Positions 8,761 to 17,252 of a stretch of DNA of 64,000 nucleotides are shown here, piece by piece. Source of the stretch: Chitinibacter sp. SCUT-21 (GTDB lineage: Bacteria; Pseudomonadota; Gammaproteobacteria; Burkholderiales; Chitinibacteraceae); contig CP102611.1 of the NCBI GenBank assembly GCA_041874755.1, positions 2,542,001-2,606,000 on the forward strand, in the 5' to 3' direction. Every line of letters begins with the position of its first letter. Positions within the stretch are counted from its first letter, which is position 1. Position numbers and translations under genes: made by a program. Below the pieces are notes generated by a model that had not been told where the DNA came from, ran no database searches, and worked only from the letters and a program-made list of their open reading frames with translations.

Positions 8761-8779
8761 GGTGTTGGGCTAAACTAAA

Positions 8780-9859
8780 TTATTTAGTCAGTTCCAACAA
8801 TTTGGCAAAGGCTTCGTCAAATTGCTTCAAGCCATCAACCTGCAATTGCTCGCCAGCGAGGTTGTAGTTGATACCCAATTCGCGCACTTTCACCAAAGTT
8901 TGTACTGCTGCATCTGTGCCAGTTTCCAGCGTATTTGCTGCATTGCCGTGGTCGCGGAACAACGCCAAAGTCGCGTCAGGTACGGTGTTCACAGTTTCTG
9001 GTCCGATCAAATCTTCCACGTACATCACGTCGTTGTACGCTTTGTTTTTCGTACCCGTTGATGCCCACAGCAGACGTTGTGGGTTTGCGCCTTTGGCTTT
9101 CAACGCCGCAAAACGGCTACCGTGGAATAGCGCTTTGTAGTGCTGGTAAGCCACTTTAACGAATGACTTAGCTACTGTGCCGCGCAATGCGAGTGCTTCT
9201 GGGGTGCCGATCGCTTCGAGTTGTGGGTCGATCAGGCTATCCACGCGTGACAAGAAGACTGACGCGACAGCTTGTACTTTATCCACTGGCAGGCCAGCCG
9301 CAGCACGCGCTTCCAAACCGCGGATGTAGGCGGTCAATACGTTATCAACGTGTTTCAGGTTGAACATCAGTGTGATGTTTACATTGATGCCAGAAGCGAT
9401 CAATTCTTCAAACGCCACCACGCCAGCGTCAGTGGCTGGTACTTTGATCATTGCGTTAGGGCGGTTGATTTCAGCCCACAGACGTTTCGCGTTGTCGATG
9501 GTGCCTTGTGCGTCGTTAGCCAGTGTTGGTGATACTTCCAAGCTTACATAGCCGTCTTGGCCATTGGTCGCGTCGTACATTGCGCGCGTTAAATCGCACG
9601 TTGCTTGAATATCAGGCACAACCAGCGCTTCGTAGCGTTGTTCAGCAGTCAGGTCTTGCTTTTTCAGCTCAGCCAAGTCGCCAGTGTAGAGCGGATCAGA
9701 CGAAATTGATTTGTAGAAAATCGCAGGGTTAGAAGTCACACCAGCGATGTCGTCTTCTGCGATCAGGCGAGCCAATTCGCCAGATTCCAACAGACCACGG
9801 GAAAGATTGTCCAACCAAATACGTTGACCGAAAGGTTTAATTGCGGCGATTCTGCTCAT
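8780..9859 (-). CDS. tal: Transaldolase
   Basis: Transaldolase moves a dihydroxyacetone unit between sugar phosphates (sedoheptulose 7-phosphate plus glyceraldehyde 3-phosphate to erythrose 4-phosphate plus fructose 6-phosphate) in the cytoplasmic pentose phosphate pathway. At 359 residues it belongs to the longer subfamily, which also occurs in mycobacteria and as part of transaldolase-isomerase fusions. Diagnostic segments are the start FGQRIWLDNLSRGLL, the signature GVTSNPAIFYK, and the Schiff-base Lys in MIKVPATDAG. A late LLWASTGTKN is also typical. The gene stands alone with its own terminator; 196 bases separate it from phoR upstream. Codon use is biased toward preferred codons, in line with a well-expressed central enzyme. 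Confidence 0.95.
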   Translation of the reverse strand: MSRIAAIKPFGQRIWLDNLSRGLLESGELARLIAEDDIAGVTSNPAIFYKSISSDPLYTGDLAELKKQDLTAEQRYEALVVPDIQATCDLTRAMYDATNGQDGYVSLEVSPTLANDAQGTIDNAKRLWAEINRPNAMIKVPATDAGVVAFEELIASGINVNITLMFNLKHVDNVLTAYIRGLEARAAAGLPVDKVQAVASVFLSRVDSLIDPQLEAIGTPEALALRGTVAKSFVKVAYQHYKALFHGSRFAALKAKGANPQRLLWASTGTKNKAYNDVMYVEDLIGPETVNTVPDATLALFRDHGNAANTLETGTDAAVQTLVKVRELGINYNLAGEQLQVDGLKQFDEAFAKLLELTK

Positions 9860-9997
9860 GGTAATGACCTCATTTTCTGTGAAGTAGGCAATTCATTTCT
9901 GCACGATGTGCGCGTCGGTTTAAACCTGTGCGCCACGCATTTCAATGACATGGGGCATTATCAACGAAAGCCAAGAGCTTTGCCTTTGCGCAGACGC

Positions 9998-10048
9998 AAA
10001 AAAACCGCAATTGCGGCATTTGCAGCGCAAAAAAGGCGGCAAATGCCG
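9998..10048 (-). terminator. Terminator region after phoR with nested hairpins
   Basis: Read on the minus strand, a 10-bp stem CGGCATTTGC/GCAAATGCCG (10039-10048 with 10014-10023) is followed by the palindrome CCGCAATTGCGG (10005-10016) and then seven T. The two hairpins overlap by three bases (10014-10016) and so exclude each other. Either could end the phoB-phoR transcript. Confidence 0.8.
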
Positions 10049-10055
10049 ATTTGGA

Positions 10056-11342
10056 CTACTCGATCATGCGCGTGGCTGGAAATTTCACTGCAAATTCACT
10101 GCCTTTGCCTAATTCCGAAGAAATCAACATTTGCGCTTGATGGCGGTGCAGAATGTGTTTGACGATTGCTAGTCCCAAGCCCGTGCCACCGGTATTGCGT
10201 GAGCGGCCGCGATCAACCCGGTAAAACCGCTCGGTCAGGCGTGGAATGTGTTCGGGCGCGATGCCAATGCCGGTGTCACGGCAGGTAAAGCAGACGCTAT
10301 CGTCGCGTTTTTCCCAGCCCAGCGTAATTTTGCCGCCCGGCGGCGTGTAGCGAATCGCGTTCGAGACTAAATTGCCCAGCGCGGAATGCAGTTCATCGTG
10401 ATTGCCAATCAAGCGTGGGCGATCAAGTTGACCAATCTCCACCGTATGGCGCCCTTGCGAGAGTCCATTGGCTTCGGTGCGCAGTAATTGCATCAGCTGC
10501 GGGATATCGACTTCTTCTTCACGCACCTGCGCGCCACTCTCAAGTTTAGAAAGCGTCAGCAAGTCTTCTACCAAGCGCTGCATGCGCTGTGTTTGTTCGT
10601 ACATCAGTTGTAAATGCGTTTCGCGCGTTTTCGCGTCAGACGATGGCATATCGATCATCGTTTCGATAAACCCTCCCACGACAGTGAGCGGGGTACGCAA
10701 TTCGTGCGAGACATTGGCGACAAAATCACGGTGCACAGTTTGCACGCGTTCAAGCTGGGTAATATCACGGCTAAGCAATAATTTACGCGTTGAATCAAAC
10801 GGTACCACTTGAGCCGAGAGCGTTTGCTCGGTGGGGCGGGTAATGCGAATGATGACGGGATGACTAAAATCTTGCTCTTTCAAATAATCGCGTAGGCTAG
10901 GGTAGCGCAGTAAATGCGTAATGGGCTGCCCCATATCGAGCTTGCGATTCAGGCTTAAATGCTCGCACGAGGCCGGGTTGCACCATTCAATGCGATCATT
11001 GTCGTCCAGAATCACCACGCCATCGGGTAACGCTTCGGCGGCTGATAAAAAGCGATCCAATGTGCCGGCCAAACGCTCTTTGGCTTTTTTCTGTTTACGC
11101 ACCTCGGCGTAAATTTGATCGAATACTTCCTGCCACAGCATAAAGCTGCCCGGCACATTATCGACTTGCGGGTTTTGCAACCAAGCGTGCAGGCGGTGCA
11201 GGTTATAAATATGAAACAAACAAGCGATCGCAACGACGCCCAGTGCGAAAGACAGCCCCCAGACCACGCCGCCGATGGCGCTAATGGCCAAGGTAATTAG
11301 CGCAACAAAAAAATAATAAACAATCGATCTAAACCAAAGCAT
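10056..11342 (-). CDS. phoR: Phosphate regulon sensor histidine kinase PhoR
   Basis: PhoR senses phosphate status through the Pst transporter and PhoU and sets the phosphorylation of PhoB. The N-terminus has two close membrane segments (residues 5-46) with almost no periplasmic loop, as in E. coli PhoR. Next come a charged linker, a PAS domain (about 97-190, with LPDGVVILDDNDRIEWCN), and a HisKA domain with His213 in FVANVSHELRTPLTVV. The ATPase domain has NLVSNAIRYTPPGG, CRDTGIGI, and GGTGLGLAIVKHIL. At 428 residues the length is normal. It lies 73 bases downstream of phoB on the same strand, with a hairpin and T-run in between that could lower its expression relative to phoB. No pst genes are in the window. 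Confidence 0.93.
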   Translation of the reverse strand: MLWFRSIVYYFFVALITLAISAIGGVVWGLSFALGVVAIACLFHIYNLHRLHAWLQNPQVDNVPGSFMLWQEVFDQIYAEVRKQKKAKERLAGTLDRFLSAAEALPDGVVILDDNDRIEWCNPASCEHLSLNRKLDMGQPITHLLRYPSLRDYLKEQDFSHPVIIRITRPTEQTLSAQVVPFDSTRKLLLSRDITQLERVQTVHRDFVANVSHELRTPLTVVGGFIETMIDMPSSDAKTRETHLQLMYEQTQRMQRLVEDLLTLSKLESGAQVREEEVDIPQLMQLLRTEANGLSQGRHTVEIGQLDRPRLIGNHDELHSALGNLVSNAIRYTPPGGKITLGWEKRDDSVCFTCRDTGIGIAPEHIPRLTERFYRVDRGRSRNTGGTGLGLAIVKHILHRHQAQMLISSELGKGSEFAVKFPATRMIE

Positions 11343-11367
11343 GGGCTGCCTTTCAATCCGTTCTAAA

Positions 11368-11394
11368 CAAAAAGGGTAATGCAGTGCATTACCC
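11368..11394 (-). terminator. Attenuator-like hairpin between phoB and phoR
   Basis: GGGTAATGCA and TGCATTACCC (11374-11383 and 11385-11394) form an almost perfect palindrome. Read on the minus strand the stem is followed by TTTTTG. It looks like an intrinsic terminator inside the phoB-phoR operon and may allow partial read-through. Confidence 0.7.
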
Positions 11395-11415
11395 CCGTCG
11401 GTGAAAAAAGCGCAC

Positions 11416-12102
11416 TTAGTTCACAGACAGTCGGTAGCCTGAGCCACGCACGGTTTGAATCAGATTATCGTGACCAGTTCCCTCTAGTGATGAGCGTAGT
11501 CGACGAATGTGTACATCAACAGTGCGTTCTTCAACAAACACATGGTCACCCCAGACTTGATCGAGTAGGTGGGCGCGGGTATGAACACGTTCGGTGTGCG
11601 TCATAAAGAAATGGAGCAGGCGAAACTCGGTCGGGCCCAGTTCCAGTGGCTGGCCATTACCTGAAACGCGATGCGTAACTGGATCGAGACGCAGCCCATG
11701 AATCTCAACGGGGTCGTCCGTCGCCTGTGGCGCACGGCGGCGCAGTACCGCTTTGATGCGCGCTTGCAATTCACGTGGGCTAAATGGTTTGGTGATGTAA
11801 TCGTCCGCACCCGTTTCCAAGCCGGCAATTTTGTCTTGTTCGTCTGAGCGCGCGGTCAGCATGATCAGTGGGATCGAGCGCGTGCGCTCATCTCCGCGCA
11901 GTTTGCGCGCAAAATCAATGCCCGACATGCCTGGGAGCATCCAATCGAGCAAAATTAAATCGGGTAGGGCATTGCGAACAATCCCTTGTGCGCTTTCGAC
12001 CGAATCGGCGCGCATCACATGATGACCTGCCTGCGACAGATTAAAAGCAATCAGTTCTTGAATGGCTGGTTCATCTTCGACCAGCAGAATGTTGGCGGCC
12101 AT
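11416..12102 (-). CDS. phoB: Phosphate regulon response regulator PhoB
   Basis: PhoB is the DNA-binding regulator of the phosphate starvation response. The receiver domain has ILLVEDEPAI at the N-terminus, the phosphoacceptor Asp53 in LILLDWMLPGMSG, and ITKPFSPREL with the conserved Lys. The winged helix domain ends in DNLIQTVRGSGYRLS, and the DNA-recognition helix region reads EERTVDVHIRRLR, as in PhoB. The start at 12102 is well supported: GAGGAG lies 7 bases ahead, while the nine extra codons of the longer frame run through that ribosome site. It is 228 residues long. The 269 bases to the next, divergent gene must hold its promoter. No convincing Pho box pair was found there. Confidence 0.94.
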   Translation of the reverse strand: MAANILLVEDEPAIQELIAFNLSQAGHHVMRADSVESAQGIVRNALPDLILLDWMLPGMSGIDFARKLRGDERTRSIPLIMLTARSDEQDKIAGLETGADDYITKPFSPRELQARIKAVLRRRAPQATDDPVEIHGLRLDPVTHRVSGNGQPLELGPTEFRLLHFFMTHTERVHTRAHLLDQVWGDHVFVEERTVDVHIRRLRSSLEGTGHDNLIQTVRGSGYRLSVN

Positions 12103-12371
12103 AGATCGCTCCTCGCGGAAAAAGTTCAATTATTTGATTGCGAGAATAAGGCTTAAGTGTGAACTTAATATTACAAGTCTGCAAATTAGCGATTTATTTT
12201 TCATGTTTTGAAAGCTTTACTGTCGCCAATGGCGCGGATTCGTGACGCTAGTAACTATTTATTAGGCTAAGTGAGTGAAACTTGCCCGCAGTTTGCCATG
12301 CTGCGCAGGTGGTCGCTAAACCGTAAGCGCGGTATCATTAGCACAATTTTCATCTAGGCACATCAACGTTT

Positions 12372-12749
12372 ATGGCTGGCCTTCAAGCAGACACTCCGCA
12401 TCCAACCGAAGTTACCTTGCATCAAGCGTCGCGCGTGCTCGAAATCGCCTTTGCCGATGGCGCACGTTTTCAATTGCCGTGTGAGTATTTGCGCGTCCTG
12501 AGCCCATCGGCCGAAGTGCGCGGACACGGCGTGGGCAATGAAGTGCTGCAAGTGGGCAAAATCAACGTCAATATCAAGGCGATTGAGCCCGTTGGGCATT
12601 ATGCACTCAAGCTGGTATTTGACGATGACCATGATTCAGGCTTGTTTTCATGGCAATACCTCTATGAATTGGGTGCAAACTATTCAGCCTACTGGCAAAA
12701 ATATCTCAATGAACTCGAGGCGGCCGGCGCGTCGCGCGAACCACTTTAA
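12372..12749 (+). CDS. DUF971 family protein
   Basis: This is a small protein of the DUF971 family, the domain also found at the N-terminus of gamma-butyrobetaine hydroxylase. It is recognised from [20 protein letters not shown], the central [15 protein letters not shown], and [19 protein letters not shown]. The role of free-standing bacterial members is unknown; some relatives have been linked to iron-sulfur cluster biology. It lies 14 bases ahead of ubiE and almost certainly shares a transcript with ubiE-ubiJ-ubiB, an order common in betaproteobacteria. The start follows a CATCAACGTTT leader without a strong ribosome site. A link to ubiquinone synthesis is suggested only by position. Confidence 0.88.
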   Translation: MAGLQADTPHPTEVTLHQASRVLEIAFADGARFQLPCEYLRVLSPSAEVRGHGVGNEVLQVGKINVNIKAIEPVGHYALKLVFDDDHDSGLFSWQYLYELGANYSAYWQKYLNELEAAGASREPL

Positions 12750-12763
12750 AAAGGCAGAACGCA

Positions 12764-13501
12764 ATGAGCGATTCAAAAACCCATTTCGGTTTTAGCACCG
12801 TCAACGAGTCGGAAAAAGCGCAAAAAGTCGCCGAAGTGTTTCACTCGGTGGCGCAAAAATACGATGTGATGAATGACTTGATGTCGGCCGGTTTACACCG
12901 CGCATGGAAGTTTTTCACCATCGAAACCAGCGGCGCAAAAGCGGGTGACCGCATCTTGGATATCGCCGGTGGCACGGGCGATTTATCAAAAGCGTTTTGC
13001 AAAAAAGTGGGTAAGACCGGCCAAGTGTGGCTGACCGATATTAATAGCTCGATGCTCGGCGTAGGTCGTGATCGTTTGCTCGATGCCGGATACCCCCTGC
13101 CAGTAGCTCAGTGTGATGCAGAAAAACTGCCGTTCCCAGATGGATACTTCGATATCGTGACCGTGGCGTTTGGCTTGCGCAATATGACGCACAAAGATGC
13201 TGCGCTCAAAGAAATGCACCGCGTCCTCAAACCGGGTGGCCGTTTGCTGGTGCTGGAGTTTTCTAAAGTTTGGGCGCCGCTTAAACCGGCTTACGATTTG
13301 TATTCATTTAAATTGCTGCCGTTTATGGGCAAGCTGGTGGCCAATGATGCGGATTCATACCAATATTTGGCCGAATCCATCCGCATGCACCCTGATCAAG
13401 AAACGCTAAAGCAAATGATGCTCGACGCAGGTTTTGGCCGCGCCGATTTTCACAATATGACCGGCGGCGTCGTGGCGTTGCATAAAGGGACGAAATTCTA
13501 A
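12764..13501 (+). CDS. ubiE: Ubiquinone/menaquinone C-methyltransferase UbiE
   Basis: UbiE transfers a methyl group from S-adenosylmethionine to the benzoquinol ring (C5 position in ubiquinone numbering). The 245-residue length is normal. Family marks are [15 protein letters not shown] at the start, [19 protein letters not shown], the SAM-binding loop [30 protein letters not shown], and the C-terminal [12 protein letters not shown]. The start has an AAGGCAGAACGCA leader. Its stop overlaps the next start by one base (TAATG), so ubiJ translation is probably coupled. Confidence 0.97.
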   Translation: MSDSKTHFGFSTVNESEKAQKVAEVFHSVAQKYDVMNDLMSAGLHRAWKFFTIETSGAKAGDRILDIAGGTGDLSKAFCKKVGKTGQVWLTDINSSMLGVGRDRLLDAGYPLPVAQCDAEKLPFPDGYFDIVTVAFGLRNMTHKDAALKEMHRVLKPGGRLLVLEFSKVWAPLKPAYDLYSFKLLPFMGKLVANDADSYQYLAESIRMHPDQETLKQMMLDAGFGRADFHNMTGGVVALHKGTKF

Positions 13502-14094
13502 TGTCGCTCGGGCAATGGGGTTTGTCGGCGGTACTGAATCATTTATTGCAGCAAGCGCCAGCGGTGCAAGCTGATTTGGCGCGCGTCGCTGGGCGTACCT
13601 TTGCGATTCAAATGCCCTTGTTGGCTGCGAATGTGGTGGTGATGCCCGATGGCTTGTTAGCCCACTCCGAAGCACCATCGGAGGCGAGCCTGCAACTGCC
13701 ATTGTCCTTCTTTAGCATGCGACTCACCGACCCACAGGCCGCTTCGCGCCAAGTGATATTGGCGGGCGATCCGGATTTTGCGGCGAAGATTGGCGCGGCC
13801 TTGGGCGCGCTGTCATGGGATGCCGCCGAAGATTTATCGCGTCTGGTTGGCGACATCGCCGCGCATCGCATCACCACGGCAGGACAAAGCTTGGCCAAAA
13901 TGCCGCTGGCGTTTGGTCAGCGCTTTGGCGAAACCGTGGTGGAGTATGTGCGTGATGAAGATCGGCTATTGCCGCGCAAAGAAGCGGTCGCTGCGTTTTG
14001 CGACGATGTCGATACGCTGCGCAATGATTTAGCGCGTTTGGAAAAACGGCTGGTGCAACTTGAAGCCCATTTTGGCGCAGCCAGCAAAGAATAA
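13501..14094 (+). CDS. ubiJ: Ubiquinone biosynthesis accessory factor UbiJ
   Basis: UbiJ is a lipid-binding accessory protein of the soluble ubiquinone biosynthesis complex. The protein has an SCP2 (sterol carrier) domain in the first 110 residues and a helical C-terminal part that ends in a heptad-like stretch with [16 protein letters not shown], likely a coiled coil. Sequence conservation in UbiJ is low, and identification rests on length (197 residues), the SCP2 pattern, and position between ubiE and ubiB, as in E. coli. It begins inside the ubiE stop codon and is 8 bases from ubiB. Confidence 0.9.
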   Translation: MSLGQWGLSAVLNHLLQQAPAVQADLARVAGRTFAIQMPLLAANVVVMPDGLLAHSEAPSEASLQLPLSFFSMRLTDPQAASRQVILAGDPDFAAKIGAALGALSWDAAEDLSRLVGDIAAHRITTAGQSLAKMPLAFGQRFGETVVEYVRDEDRLLPRKEAVAAFCDDVDTLRNDLARLEKRLVQLEAHFGAASKE

Positions 14095-14102
14095 AGGCGG
14101 CT

Positions 14103-15626
14103 ATGTTTCGTTTTTTTAAAATCGCCTACGTGGTGGTGCATTTCGGCTTAGACGAATTTTTACTTGGCCATGAACGTGTGCACGGCTTGCGCAAGCTAAT
14201 TGGCGCACTGTTTTTCTGGCGCAAACTCGATCAGCCGCGCGCAGTGCGTCTGCGTTTGGCACTCGAATCACTTGGCCCTGTTTTCGTTAAATTCGGCCAA
14301 GTGCTCTCCACACGGCGCGATTTAATGCCGCCCGATTTGGCGGATGAACTCGCCAAACTGCAAGACAAAGTGCCGCCGTTTGATTCGCAAACGGCGATCA
14401 ACCAGATTGAAAAAAGTTTGGGCAAATCGATTGCCGAGCTATTTGCTGAGTTTGACCCGCAACCCGTCGCGTCGGCGTCCGTCGCGCAAGTGCACCGCGC
14501 GCGCCTGCATCCAATAAATGGTGAAACGGGGCACGAAGTGGCGGTTAAAGTATTGCGCCCAAATATCTTGCCGGTGATTGAAGGCGATTTGGCGCTGATG
14601 CGCGTACTGGCAGTGTGCGTCGAAAAACTATTTGCCGATGGCCCGCGCCTGAAGCCGCGTGAAGTCGTGGCCGAATTTGATCGCTATTTGCATGACGAGC
14701 TCGATTTAATGCACGAGGCGGCGAACGCCAGCCAGTTGCGCCGCAATTTTAAAAATTCAGATCAATTGATCGTGCCCGAAGTGTATTACGACTTCTGCGC
14801 GCGCGAAGTGCTGGTGCTCGAGTGGATGAACGGTATTCCGATCGGCAAAATTGACGAGCTGAAAGCCGCCGGTATGGATTTGAAAAAGCTCAGCCGCTTT
14901 GGTGTGGAAATCTTTTTCAGCCAAGTATTTCGGCACGGTTTCTTTCATGCCGATATGCATCCGGGCAATATTTTCGTGGCGCCAGATAATAGGTATATCG
15001 CGCTAGACTTTGGTATTGTTGGTTCGCTGAGCGATACGGATAAGCAGTATCTGGCGATTAACTTTTTGGCGTTTTTTAACCGCGATTATCATCGCGTTGC
15101 GACTGCGCACATTGAGTGCGGTTGGGTGCCAAAAGACACGCGCGTTGAAGAACTCGAAGCAGCGGTGCGTACTGTGTGCGAGCCGTTCTTTAATAAGCCG
15201 CTGAGCCAAATTTCGTTTGGCTTTGTGTTGCTGCGCCTGTTTGAAACCTCGCGTCGCTTTAATGTCGAAATCCAGCCACAGCTGGTGCTGCTACAAAAAA
15301 CGCTGCTCAATATCGAAGGTTTGGGTCGCCAACTCGACCCTGATCTCGATCTATGGCAAACGGCGAAGCCATTTCTGGAGCGCTGGATGAATGAGCAAAT
15401 TGGCTGGCGCGGCCTGATTGCAACGCTGAAACACGAGGCGCCGCAATGGGCGACTTTGTTGCCAACGCTGCCGCGTAAACTGAATGAAGTGCTCAACCAA
15501 AACCACACCGAGCTATTGCTGCAGGGCTACAAAGGCCTGATGTGGGAACAAAAAAAGCGCAATTATCTACTGGCGGTGATTGCCACCTTGCTGGGGGCCT
15601 TAGTATTTAGCATTTGGTTTAGATAG
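14103..15626 (+). CDS. ubiB: Ubiquinone biosynthesis kinase-like protein UbiB
   Basis: UbiB is an atypical (ADCK/ABC1 family) kinase-like ATPase needed for ubiquinone synthesis, attached to the inner membrane. Marks are the KxGQ motif in [16 protein letters not shown], the Ala-rich loop [11 protein letters not shown] that replaces the Gly-rich loop, [10 protein letters not shown] with the ATP-binding Lys, [14 protein letters not shown] in the catalytic loop, and [11 protein letters not shown] as the metal site. The C-terminus has one hydrophobic segment ([18 protein letters not shown]). The 507-residue length is typical. It is the last gene of the ubi run and is followed by a strong terminator. 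Confidence 0.96.
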   Translation: MFRFFKIAYVVVHFGLDEFLLGHERVHGLRKLIGALFFWRKLDQPRAVRLRLALESLGPVFVKFGQVLSTRRDLMPPDLADELAKLQDKVPPFDSQTAINQIEKSLGKSIAELFAEFDPQPVASASVAQVHRARLHPINGETGHEVAVKVLRPNILPVIEGDLALMRVLAVCVEKLFADGPRLKPREVVAEFDRYLHDELDLMHEAANASQLRRNFKNSDQLIVPEVYYDFCAREVLVLEWMNGIPIGKIDELKAAGMDLKKLSRFGVEIFFSQVFRHGFFHADMHPGNIFVAPDNRYIALDFGIVGSLSDTDKQYLAINFLAFFNRDYHRVATAHIECGWVPKDTRVEELEAAVRTVCEPFFNKPLSQISFGFVLLRLFETSRRFNVEIQPQLVLLQKTLLNIEGLGRQLDPDLDLWQTAKPFLERWMNEQIGWRGLIATLKHEAPQWATLLPTLPRKLNEVLNQNHTELLLQGYKGLMWEQKKRNYLLAVIATLLGALVFSIWFR

Positions 15627-15664
15627 TGCCCCACCTTGTGATTGTTGAAATTAGAAAGAAAACA

Positions 15665-15693
15665 AAAAAGCCACCTGACTGGGTGGCTTTTTT
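15665..15693 (+). terminator. Rho-independent terminator after ubiB
   Basis: The stem GCCACC/GGGTGGC with a short loop is flanked by AAAAAA on the left and TTTTTT on the right. It ends the ubi operon and could also work in the other direction. Confidence 0.92.
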
Positions 15694-15831
15694 GTTTTGC
15701 TAGTCCATTTCCGCTGAGCATTTGCGGCTTGCTATTCCTCGAATTTGATCTGTATTGATAGTTATTGTTGTTTAAAAAAGGCGCATCAGGCGCTCGAATA
15801 AAAGAACAAGCAATAACTCCGAGGAGTATGA

Positions 15832-17145
15832 ATGATGAGCAAATATCTCTGTACCCTGACCATTTTTGCCGCTTTAGCGCAGCACACTACAGCCGCACCT
15901 TTGCCGCAGGTTGTTGAAAAGCTGTTACAAAATAGCCCGGATATTTTGACCGATGTTGGGCAGCGACGGGCCAGTGACGCTGCGGTGGATAAAGCCAAGA
16001 GTGGCTATTATCCGCAAATTGATTTATCCGTAGGCGCTGGCCGGGAGTACACCAACGATCTGTCGACGCGAACTAATTTTGGTGGTGGTACTGATTACAA
16101 TCGTCAAGAAGCTCAGGCGCTGTTGACGCAAATGTTGTTCGATGGCATGGGAACACAAAATGAAGTGGCCCGACAACGTGCACGGCAGCAAGGGGCGGCT
16201 CATCGCTTAGCGAATACTTCAGAAGATATTGCGCTGAAAACGACCGAGGCGTATCTAGAAGTATTGCGCCAGCAAGAGTTGGTGAAACTTACCCAAGAAA
16301 ATTTAGAGTCTCATTTAAGCACGGCCGATCAGGTTAAATTGCGGACTTCCGGTGGTTTTGGGCGCAAATCTGATGATGAGCAAATTGATGCGCGTGTTTC
16401 ATTGGCAAAAGCCAATTTATCCGCCGCTCAATCCAGCTTGAACGAGGCCAAGATTGCATATATGCGCTTGGTGGGCGAAATGCCTGAGGATCTTGTTCAA
16501 CCCACATCACCCGCTAATTTGCCTGCGTCAATGGAGGAGGCCGCCGATTGGGCGGTGGCGTCCAACCGCTTATTGCAGGCAGCCAAAGCGGATGTGGATG
16601 GGGCCAATGCCCAGCATGGCTTGGCGCAATCGCAAATGTATCCGCGCATTAATTTAGAGGCTGGGGCGGTTTATACCAATTCACTGGATGGTAAAGCCGT
16701 CGAGGATTCAACCCGCTATTACGGCATGCTGCGGATGCGCTATGCCTTTAAAAGCGGTGGCGATAAGGCGTATGTTGCTGAAACTAAGCAACTAGCCTAT
16801 TCCGCTGCTGAGGTGGCGCGGCGGGTAGAGCGTCAAGTGCGTCAAAATGCGGCGCTGTCATGGAATGCCATGACCATTGCCGCCGAACGCGTGCCAGTGT
16901 TAACGCAATACGCCGATTCTAGTAAATCGGCTCGTGATGAATACAGCAAGCAATTCTCCCTTGGTCAGCGCTCATTACTCGATTTGCTCGATAGTGAAAA
17001 TGAGTATTTCACCGCCCGTCGTGATTTAGTTGGTGGGCAATATGATGAGCTGCGTGCTCGTTTTCGCCTGCTAGCCGATGGCAACCAATTGCTGAACAAC
17101 TTAAGTGTTCAACCATTGGTTGAAACTGAGCTGGTGAATCAATAG
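15832..17145 (+). CDS. lapE: TolC-family outer membrane channel (LapE type)
   Basis: This is an outer membrane efflux protein of the TolC family and the exit channel of a type I secretion system. A signal peptide is visible at residues 1-22 (hydrophobic stretch ending AALAQHTTAA). Two repeated outer-membrane-factor domains follow, with long helical stretches and the strand SGYYPQIDLSVGAGREYTND; the second repeat has QSQMYPRINLEAGAVYTNS. The late FSLGQRSLLDLLDSENEYF is typical of secretion partners of LapB/LapC. The start has GAGGAG 5 bases ahead of the ATG at 15832; a second ATG follows directly. The gene stands first in the order channel, ATPase, fusion protein, next to the giant adhesin it probably exports. 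It ends in its own terminator, so the next gene may have a separate promoter. Confidence 0.9.
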   Translation: MMSKYLCTLTIFAALAQHTTAAPLPQVVEKLLQNSPDILTDVGQRRASDAAVDKAKSGYYPQIDLSVGAGREYTNDLSTRTNFGGGTDYNRQEAQALLTQMLFDGMGTQNEVARQRARQQGAAHRLANTSEDIALKTTEAYLEVLRQQELVKLTQENLESHLSTADQVKLRTSGGFGRKSDDEQIDARVSLAKANLSAAQSSLNEAKIAYMRLVGEMPEDLVQPTSPANLPASMEEAADWAVASNRLLQAAKADVDGANAQHGLAQSQMYPRINLEAGAVYTNSLDGKAVEDSTRYYGMLRMRYAFKSGGDKAYVAETKQLAYSAAEVARRVERQVRQNAALSWNAMTIAAERVPVLTQYADSSKSARDEYSKQFSLGQRSLLDLLDSENEYFTARRDLVGGQYDELRARFRLLADGNQLLNNLSVQPLVETELVNQ

Positions 17146-17158
17146 TTTTTTCTGACCT

Positions 17159-17189
17159 AAAGAGGCGGCCATGTCCGCCTCTTTTTTTG
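17159..17189 (+). terminator. Rho-independent terminator after the TolC-type gene
   Basis: The stem AAAGAGGCGG/CCGCCTCTTT has a six-base loop and is followed by a run of T (17182-17188). It separates lapE from lapB. Confidence 0.92.
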
Positions 17190-17252
17190 CCCAGACAAAA
17201 GCGCAAGCGTGTTTTTTTTCAACTAGGATCAAAACAAGTCGTATGAAATAGG

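Noticed and set aside
12130..12371. Search for a Pho box ahead of phoB
   Set aside because: Only partial CTGTC-like matches without a direct repeat at the right spacing were found.
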